NCBI GenBank assembly: GCA_945787785.1
Contig: CALZIO010000016.1
Location: 1-48,422 of the forward strand
Source: an uncultured Chromatiaceae bacterium
Lineage (GTDB): Bacteria; Pseudomonadota; Gammaproteobacteria; Tenderiales; Tenderiaceae
Direction of reading: 5' to 3'
Length of the DNA: 48,422 bases
Numbering within the stretch: position 1 is the first letter of the stretch; the number at the start of each line of letters is the position of its first letter. This document shows positions 43,016 through 48,422 of this stretch, piece by piece. Both the position numbers and the translations under genes were made by a program. The notes below the pieces were generated by a model. It was not told where the DNA came from, did not search any database, and saw only the letters and a list, made by a program, of their open reading frames with translations.

Positions 43016-43939
43016 ATGGATCAGAGCTTATTCGAACTAGTCAGTCTCATCCCTTTAATAATTCCTAGCTGCATAGTATTAGGCCTGCTCTACAACACCT
43101 TTTACCAATCCACCCGCTATTTCACATTTGCCCGTCTGGCCGAAGACATGCCGACAGCGAACATTCATTCTGCCGCTCAAGGCTATCGTGAACTTAGTGG
43201 TGAAACCGAAAACCTGTTTCCTGAGCCACTCATCTCGCCACTGACGAAGACACCATGTCTTTGGTATCTTTATAGCGTAGAGAAATATGTCGGTGGAAAA
43301 AACTCTTCCTGGGAGCTGGTGGAAGATGGCGTCAGCGAGCGGGTCTTTCTGATTCGTGATGCCACAGGCAAGTGCATCGTTGACCCACATCTAGCCGAGG
43401 TCAGTACAGCCTTGTGCAACACCTGGTATGGTGCTGAACTTAGGCCCTCTGAACCGCCGCCCGCACATGAACCAGGGTTCGTCGTAATCGGCCGCGACAA
43501 GCGCTACCGCTACACTGAACAGCGCATTGAGGCCGGTGAGTCGCTATATGTGATTGCCAATTTCAGTTCACATATGGAAGTTCCAAGCCATATAAAAAAT
43601 AAGGGCACACGTCAGATTATTCGCCAATGGAAAACCAACCAAGATAATCTACTTAAGGCGTTTGATCAGAATGACGACGGTCGTATCGACAACAAGGAGT
43701 GGCAGCGGGCCCAGCGGCTAGCGAGCCACATCGCCATCAAGAAGATGACGGCTGATCAGCATGAAACACACTTGCATCTTGCCTCGAAACCCCAGCAAAA
43801 ATCAAAACCATTCATTCTCTCGAGCAAAGCAGAACCCGACATGGTGGCAGGGTATCGCAAGTCCATGATTTATTCCTTGGTGGCATTCTTGGCCGCGTTA
43901 TTATTTGCCGCCAATTTGCTCAGCAAATTCAATGCTTAA
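43016..43939 (+). CDS. GIDE/MULAN-like membrane protein with an EF-hand
   Basis: A 307-residue protein. A membrane helix at about 9-28 is followed by a domain at about 50-185 resembling the prokaryotic version of the GIDE/MULAN family (the eukaryotic E3 ligases share this BAM-like intermembrane domain, but no RING is present here). Landmarks are SPLTKTPCLWYLYSVE, VFLIRDATGKCIVDP and RYTEQRIEAGESLYVIA. A complete EF-hand loop, DQNDDGRIDNKE, sits at 217-228 with all coordinating positions filled, implying calcium binding. A second membrane helix lies at about 283-305. A GTG at 43004 is an alternative start. Its role is unknown. Confidence 0.8.
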   Translation: MDQSLFELVSLIPLIIPSCIVLGLLYNTFYQSTRYFTFARLAEDMPTANIHSAAQGYRELSGETENLFPEPLISPLTKTPCLWYLYSVEKYVGGKNSSWELVEDGVSERVFLIRDATGKCIVDPHLAEVSTALCNTWYGAELRPSEPPPAHEPGFVVIGRDKRYRYTEQRIEAGESLYVIANFSSHMEVPSHIKNKGTRQIIRQWKTNQDNLLKAFDQNDDGRIDNKEWQRAQRLASHIAIKKMTADQHETHLHLASKPQQKSKPFILSSKAEPDMVAGYRKSMIYSLVAFLAALLFAANLLSKFNA

Positions 43940-44275
43940 GTTAAGGAGCTACTAAACGAATCGTAAACCCGTCACTTGAATTCAAAATACGCGTTTTTTC
44001 GTTCCTGATCTTTGCTATAGCCAGCTTACCTGCCAGTTGTACCCAGTATCGCTGAGAGTGGATCGGAGTATCTGCGGTATAAGGTCGACTCCGACCTATC
44101 AACTCCGTCTTACCGAAGCACACCAGTTTGTTGCACTGCATCAGACAGCAGTCCAACGAGGGCAGGCCTTGATGCTCAGGAACCCAAACAGCGTTTGAAT
44201 TCGAGATCATACGCCCGATGCGTTTCTTCATTCATGGATCACTTCATGATGCTGTATGGTGTTGGGTGTCAGTTG
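43940..44275. other. Intergenic region with a doubtful 96-codon frame
   Basis: A minus-strand frame at 43941-44231 exists, but its composition, lack of a ribosome site and lack of any recognisable motif argue against a gene. Nothing else is seen. Confidence 0.4.
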
Positions 44276-45268
44276 TCAGGTGCTGTTATTCTGCTCCACA
44301 GTGATGACTACATTTCCCTTTTTGTGTCCGTTTTCGACATACCTGTGCGCCTCGGCAGTCTGTTCCAGCGGATAGCGTCTATCTATGGCCGGTTTTATTT
44401 TTCCCGCCTCAATTTGCTCTTTGAGGAAATTTAGATCTTCACTCTTTTCGTCAGCGAACTCAAACATGACTTTCTTGCTACTTGTCATTGACGTCCACAA
44501 CCCTCGAAACATATCTAATAGGCTGGGGTTGGCTAATAGATAGACTCCGTTTTCATTAAGCGATCTTAGACTACCTGAATACGAACTCTTGCCTGGCACG
44601 TCTAAAATCACACCATAGATCTCGCCATTTTTTGTAAAATCCTCTTGGGTGTAATCAATGAGCTTATCGGCGCCCAAGGATTTCACTAATTCTAGATTCG
44701 TGGTGCTGCACAGCCCGGTCACTTCTGCACCGAAGTGCTTGGCAAGCTGTACTGCCATCGTGCCGATACTCCCGGAGGCGCCAAAAACAAGTACTTTTTG
44801 TCCGCGCTGGATATTGGCCTTTCTTAAAAAATGTAATGCATTGTATCCCCCCATCGGAATGGTGGCGGCTTCCTCATAGCTCATATTGGCCGGTTTAAGT
44901 GCCAGCATCCCGTTTTCAGGCATACATGCATATTTGGCATACGCTTTAAAACCAATACCGCCAGTGGCGGCAAAAATCTGATCACCTTTCTTAAATCGTT
45001 TTACGTCTTTACCTACCGCTTCAATTTCACCGGCGAGTTCCTGCCCAAGAATTGTATCTTTTCTTGGTTTTGTAATGCCCATGACGATTCGCAAATAGAG
45101 CCAGAACAAGATAGGGATTTGGAACCGTCGAATCTCACAGTCCCCACCTGTCGCTGTTGCTGCATGTATTTTTATTAGTACTTCATTGTCCTTAGGAATC
45201 GGCTTTGCGACTTCTTTGAGTTGGAGAACGTCGGGAGGTCCGTATTGTGTGCATACAATCGCTTTCAT
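44276..45268 (-). CDS. Medium-chain reductase/quinone-oxidoreductase-like protein, copy 2
   Basis: A 330-residue member of the zinc-independent MDR family. The N-terminal GroES-like domain has [27 protein letters not shown], and the NAD(P)-binding Rossmann motif is [16 protein letters not shown]. The tail ([29 protein letters not shown]) is typical. Zinc-binding catalytic residues of alcohol dehydrogenases are absent, as in quinone reductases. It is closely related to the upstream gene, from which it is separated by a MITE. Before that insertion only 18 bases separated the two. Confidence 0.92.
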   Translation of the reverse strand: MKAIVCTQYGPPDVLQLKEVAKPIPKDNEVLIKIHAATATGGDCEIRRFQIPILFWLYLRIVMGITKPRKDTILGQELAGEIEAVGKDVKRFKKGDQIFAATGGIGFKAYAKYACMPENGMLALKPANMSYEEAATIPMGGYNALHFLRKANIQRGQKVLVFGASGSIGTMAVQLAKHFGAEVTGLCSTTNLELVKSLGADKLIDYTQEDFTKNGEIYGVILDVPGKSSYSGSLRSLNENGVYLLANPSLLDMFRGLWTSMTSSKKVMFEFADEKSEDLNFLKEQIEAGKIKPAIDRRYPLEQTAEAHRYVENGHKKGNVVITVEQNNST

Positions 45269-45287
45269 GAATCCATTCCATGTTTTC

Positions 45288-45420
45288 TAGGGGAGCTCTG
45301 AATAAGTAACAAACCGTCACTCCGGCGTATACCCACAGAGCACAAGGGCCGGAGTCCAGTGTTTTCAGAAAGTTACTAGATTCTGGCCTTCGCCAGAATG
45401 ACTTATTCAGAGCTTCCCTA
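45288..45420. mobile_element. MITE family 1, copy C
   Basis: A 133-base TA-flanked element, nearly identical in layout to copy A: AGGGGAGCTCTGAATAAGT at the left, CTTATTCAGAGCTTCCC at the right. The right TA plus the first G of the element forms the TAG stop of the upstream MDR gene. The insertion separates two paralogous genes of one operon. Confidence 0.85.
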
Positions 45421-46404
45421 AGTTTTATTATTAGGCTCTAAAGTTATGACTACTTTTCCTTTTGCATGTCCCGCCCCAAAATACCGCATCGCTTCAGCAG
45501 CCTCGCTTAATGGGTAACGGCTATCGATTACAGGTAAAACTTTACCGGCTTCAAGAAGCGCTTTCATATTAGCCAACCCCTTGTTTGCTTTATGCAGCAA
45601 GAGCCCCATTTTCTTACTCGTGGTCATTGAGAACCATGGCCCCAGGAACATAACCTGGTTAACCAAGGCTGTAGAACCTCCGGCCATGACATAACAACCC
45701 TCGGTGCTTAACGAGCGCTTGTAATCGAAAATTGAATGATAACCTTTTACATCGAGAATCAGATCATACTGCTGTCCGTTTTTGGTGAAATCTTCCCGCG
45801 TGTAATCAATCACGTGATCTGCTCCCATCGAACGTACGAATTCCAATTTTTTCGTGCTGCACACGCCAGTCACCTCAGCCCCGAATGACTTGGCCATTTG
45901 CACCGCAAACGATCCCACACCGCCGGAGGCACCATTAATCAAAACCGTTTGTCCCGGCTGAATCTCGCCCTTATACATAAGACCTTGCAAGGCAAGGAGT
46001 GCCGCTTGCGGTACGGCCGCTGCTTGCTCGAATGTCATATTGGCAGGCTTCAATGCTAGTGCATTATCACGAGCACAGACATAGTCGGCAAAACCACCCC
46101 AACCACAACTGGATAAGTCCCCGAACACTTCATCACCTGGCTGAAACTGTTTTACGTTTTTGCCAACTGTTTCAACTCGCCCCGCGATGTCACATCCAAG
46201 TATTTTTATTCTTTTAGGTTTCAGAAGTCCAACCATTAAGCGGTTTACGAACGGCTTGGCGATTAGAATTTCCCAGTCCCATGAATTTATGGATACCGCA
46301 CAAACTTTAATCAGTACTTCATTGTCCTTGGGTTTCGGTATTGCTAGCTCTCTTAGCTCAAAGAAATCAGGTGATCCGTATTTTGTTAATACAATCGCTT
46401 TCAT
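45418..46404 (-). CDS. Medium-chain reductase/quinone-oxidoreductase-like protein, copy 1
   Basis: A 328-residue MDR protein, paralogous to its downstream neighbour along the full length. Landmarks are ILGCDIAGRVETVGKNVKQFQPGDEVFG, the Rossmann motif INGASGGVGSFAVQMAK, GAEVTGVCSTKKLEFVRSMGADHVIDYTREDF and the C-terminal GAGHAKGKVVITLEP. NADPH-dependent reduction of quinones or reactive carbonyls is the usual role. Its stop codon TAG is formed by a MITE boundary; the reconstructed empty site shows the old stop was also TAG, so the protein is unchanged. Together with the neighbouring catalase it fits an oxidative-stress context. Confidence 0.92.
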   Translation of the reverse strand: MKAIVLTKYGSPDFFELRELAIPKPKDNEVLIKVCAVSINSWDWEILIAKPFVNRLMVGLLKPKRIKILGCDIAGRVETVGKNVKQFQPGDEVFGDLSSCGWGGFADYVCARDNALALKPANMTFEQAAAVPQAALLALQGLMYKGEIQPGQTVLINGASGGVGSFAVQMAKSFGAEVTGVCSTKKLEFVRSMGADHVIDYTREDFTKNGQQYDLILDVKGYHSIFDYKRSLSTEGCYVMAGGSTALVNQVMFLGPWFSMTTSKKMGLLLHKANKGLANMKALLEAGKVLPVIDSRYPLSEAAEAMRYFGAGHAKGKVVITLEPNNKT

Positions 46405-46445
46405 GACCCTTATCCATGATTACTTTGACTGGTTCATATTAAGGA

Positions 46446-46471
46446 GCCGGGCTGCCAATAGCCAGCCCGGC
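46446..46471 (-). terminator. Hairpin between catalase and the MDR genes
   Basis: GCCGGGCTG/CAGCCCGGC 9-bp stem with an 8-base loop. It lies downstream of the catalase gene and is followed on the minus strand by TCCTTAA rather than a strong T-run. MITE copy D now lies between it and the catalase stop. Confidence 0.6.
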
Positions 46472-46503
46472 CTTACTACTCGTGCCTACGATTTGTTATT
46501 ACC

Positions 46504-46745
46504 TAAGGATTCTCTGAACAAGTCATTCTGGCGCAGGCCCATTACTGTCCGGAATAATTAGAGCAGCTATGACCAGAAGTTATAATCACGACAACATGCT
46601 CAAAATAACAGCAAATATTGAAAAAATACTCGTCATGCTCGCGTAGGCGGGCATCCAGGGTCTCCGCAGTTAAATAGATTCCGGCCCTTGTGCCCTGTGG
46701 GTATACGCCGGAGTGACATATTGTTACTTATTCAGAGTTACCCTA
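46504..46745. mobile_element. MITE family 1, copy D (longer, rearranged)
   Basis: A TA-bounded region of 242 bases whose right end (reverse strand) reads AGGGTAACTCTGAATAAGTA and whose left end reads AAGGATTCTCTGAACAAGT, i.e. both terminal repeats of family 1 in reverse orientation. The interior differs from the other copies: an unrelated block of about 90 bases (46541-46630) and a GCTCGCGTAGGCGGGC palindrome. It is either a diverged long copy or a nested insertion. Its right end forms the catalase C terminus. Confidence 0.75.
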
Positions 46746-48202
46746 AATTTGGTCATGGCAGTATCAATCCTTGCCGCATAGTCGGCATCCGCCTTAGCGA
46801 ATTGTGCCAACATTCTTGCCTGCGCCGATTCCGAAGCATGCACCAGCCCCCCAGCAATGGTTGTGGTGAGCTGATCTTTCTGATCATCACTCATCAGGCG
46901 ATAGAGATTTCCAGCCTGACTATAGTAATCATACTCGGCGGTATCATACGGTTTGATCCAGGCGTCCGCCTCTACCGGCATGGGTGGCGCACCTGTTTGA
47001 GGCGCCGGTGCAGCTGCACCTTGATCAGTACGATCATTGGGATAGAAGTTCACTCCACTACCCTGATTGTCACTACCACCATGGTCCGGACACATGCCGG
47101 CAAACGCGCCATCACGTTGATAATGATTCACCGGGCACTTGGGGGCATTCACCGGAATCTGGTTCACATTGGCACCGACACGATAACGTTGCGCATCCTG
47201 ATAAGCCAGCAAGCGTGCCTGCAACATGCGGTCAGGTGACGCGCCGACGCCAGGTACAAGATTGCTTGGTGCAAAGGCAACCTGCTCCGTTTCTGCAAAG
47301 TAATTGTCAACATTGCGATTCAACTCAAGCTGTCCTATTTCAATCAGCGGAACATCGCTATGGGGCCAGATTTTGGTGAGATCAAATGGATTGATGTGAT
47401 AATTCTTTGCATCATCTTCAGTCATGATCTGCACCTTGACTGTCCAACTGGGATAGTCACCGCGATCAATCGCATCAACCAAGTCCTGCTGCGCACCGAA
47501 TGGGGACATTTGGCCAGCTTCTTCGTTGCTAACATTCTTGATGCCCTGATTGGATTTCATATGCCACTTAACCCAAAAACGTTCTCCCTTGTCATTCCAA
47601 AAACTCAACGTATGAGAGCTGAACCCATGCATGTGGCGATATGAATATGGAATACCGCGATCCGACATCAGAATCGTCATCTGATGCAAGGACTGAGGAT
47701 GGTTAGCCCAGAACTCAAACATGTTGGCTGGATTAGGCAAATTGGTCCGTGGATCTTTCTTTTGCGAATGAACAAAATCAGGGAAGTTGATCGGATCATT
47801 TAAAAAGAACACCGGCGTGTTATTACCGACCAAATCAAAATTACCTTGGTCCGTATAAAACTTGACGGCAAAGCCACGTGGATCACGGGCATAGTCGCTG
47901 GAATCCTGACCACCCCCAACCGTGGAAAAACGCACGAATACATCTGTCTTTTGCCCCGCATTTTGCAGGAAGCTGGCAATGGTGTATTCACTCATCTCAT
48001 TTGTCGCCGTGAAGGTGCCATGAGCACCACTGCCCCTGGCATGCACTACGCGCTCGGGAATGCGCTCACGGTTAAAGTGGGCCAATTTTTCAAACAGATA
48101 GTGGTTGTCATAGGTCAACGGGCCACGTTCACCCACACTGATACTGTTATTGTCTTCGGCAACTGGGGCGCCGGAAGATGTGGTCAAAGTCGTTTTAGTC
48201 AT
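46724..48202 (-). CDS. Monofunctional heme catalase
   Basis: A 492-residue small-subunit catalase that dismutates hydrogen peroxide. The distal His54 is in RVVHARGSGAHG, Asn127 in VGNNTPVFF, and the proximal heme ligand Tyr334 in RLLAYQDAQRYR. No signal peptide, so cytosolic. AGGAGAACAGC precedes the ATG. The last codons TTT AGG GTA ACT CTG AAT AAG TAA read straight through the terminal repeat of MITE copy D. Joining the flanks at the duplicated TA gives TTT AGG TAA, so the ancestral protein probably ended Lys-Phe-Arg and gained Val-Thr-Leu-Asn-Lys by the insertion. The MDR genes follow in the same direction. Confidence 0.96.
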   Translation of the reverse strand: MTKTTLTTSSGAPVAEDNNSISVGERGPLTYDNHYLFEKLAHFNRERIPERVVHARGSGAHGTFTATNEMSEYTIASFLQNAGQKTDVFVRFSTVGGGQDSSDYARDPRGFAVKFYTDQGNFDLVGNNTPVFFLNDPINFPDFVHSQKKDPRTNLPNPANMFEFWANHPQSLHQMTILMSDRGIPYSYRHMHGFSSHTLSFWNDKGERFWVKWHMKSNQGIKNVSNEEAGQMSPFGAQQDLVDAIDRGDYPSWTVKVQIMTEDDAKNYHINPFDLTKIWPHSDVPLIEIGQLELNRNVDNYFAETEQVAFAPSNLVPGVGASPDRMLQARLLAYQDAQRYRVGANVNQIPVNAPKCPVNHYQRDGAFAGMCPDHGGSDNQGSGVNFYPNDRTDQGAAAPAPQTGAPPMPVEADAWIKPYDTAEYDYYSQAGNLYRLMSDDQKDQLTTTIAGGLVHASESAQARMLAQFAKADADYAARIDTAMTKFRVTLNK

Positions 48203-48422
48203 GCTGTTCTCCTGTCTGTGCTAACTGTTTGGTTTAGAAGCTCTTAAACAAATCATATGTCAGAACTGACTATAGAGACGTTCAATATATTTGTGAAATT
48301 GATCTAAAGTTTCCCGCATTCACCTATGCGACCATACGTAGCAATGCGGCAATAAATGAATTATGTGTAGGTTTGCCCGGTTTAGGGCAAACGCTAACAA
48401 AATCTTTGTCAAGCGCGGCTTG
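48203..48422. promoter_or_regulatory. Catalase upstream region
   Basis: 220 bases holding the ribosome site AGGAGAACAGC and presumably the promoter. No clear OxyR-like operator could be assigned. TTAGAAGCTCTTAAACAAAT at 48234-48253 resembles a degenerate MITE family 1 terminal repeat. Confidence 0.4.

Noticed and set aside
43941-44231. 96-codon minus-strand frame
   Set aside because: No ribosome site, no motif, atypical composition.

Overview
The window looks like a chromosomal segment of a Gammaproteobacterium. The evidence is a PpiC parvulin that matches the short enterobacterial form along its whole length, two tRNA genes with encoded CCA ends, many signal peptides, lipoproteins and outer-membrane beta-barrels, and a strong cyclic-di-GMP signature. 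No rRNA, CRISPR array, prophage or transposase gene was seen. I could not name a genus.

Layout. 1-900: a diheme cytochrome/formylglycine-generating-enzyme-like fusion interrupted by an in-frame TAG. 1056-9835: tRNA-Phe, a 2028-residue GAF/PAS/GGDEF/EAL protein, a small zinc-ribbon protein, a heme-motif HD-GYP phosphodiesterase followed by ppiC, and tRNA-Thr. 9961-17970: a long co-directional run with a TMEM175-like channel, two exported DUF3604 (PHP-like) proteins in tandem, two outer-membrane barrels and a pentameric ligand-gated ion channel. 18455-25339: two unknown periplasmic or lipoprotein genes, an exported arginase-fold hydrolase, a DUF4382/OB-fold lipoprotein, and a DUF4239 protein next to a TLGYGD potassium channel. 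25353-30943: a TPR/TolB-like regulator, a small protein, a PAP2 phosphatase fused to an outer-membrane barrel, and a lipoprotein amidohydrolase. 31215-35381: an accessory, AT-richer stretch with an orphan effector-like protein carrying an eCIS/DUF4157-type leader, an unknown membrane protein and a methyltransferase. 35623-41798: a double-domain glutaminase, asparagine synthetase B, and an osmoprotectant ABC transporter whose binding protein is fused in front of its permease. 41995-48422: a small conserved protein, a GIDE-like membrane protein with an EF-hand, two paralogous medium-chain reductases and a catalase.

Two families of TA-flanked, transposase-less inverted-repeat elements (MITEs) are present. 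Family 1 has four copies (18013, 31215, 45288, 46504). Two of these sit exactly on gene 3' ends: one inserted into a TAG stop codon and regenerated it while splitting a tight two-gene operon, and the other replaced the catalase stop so that its terminal repeat now encodes the last residues. Family 2 has one copy (37602) with perfect terminal repeats.

The best candidates for undescribed biology are the orphan effector and its neighbour, the cluster of ion channels with exported DUF3604 proteins, the diverged tandem glutaminase, and the MITE-made gene ends. All functions are read from sequence motifs and family memory; no database search was run.
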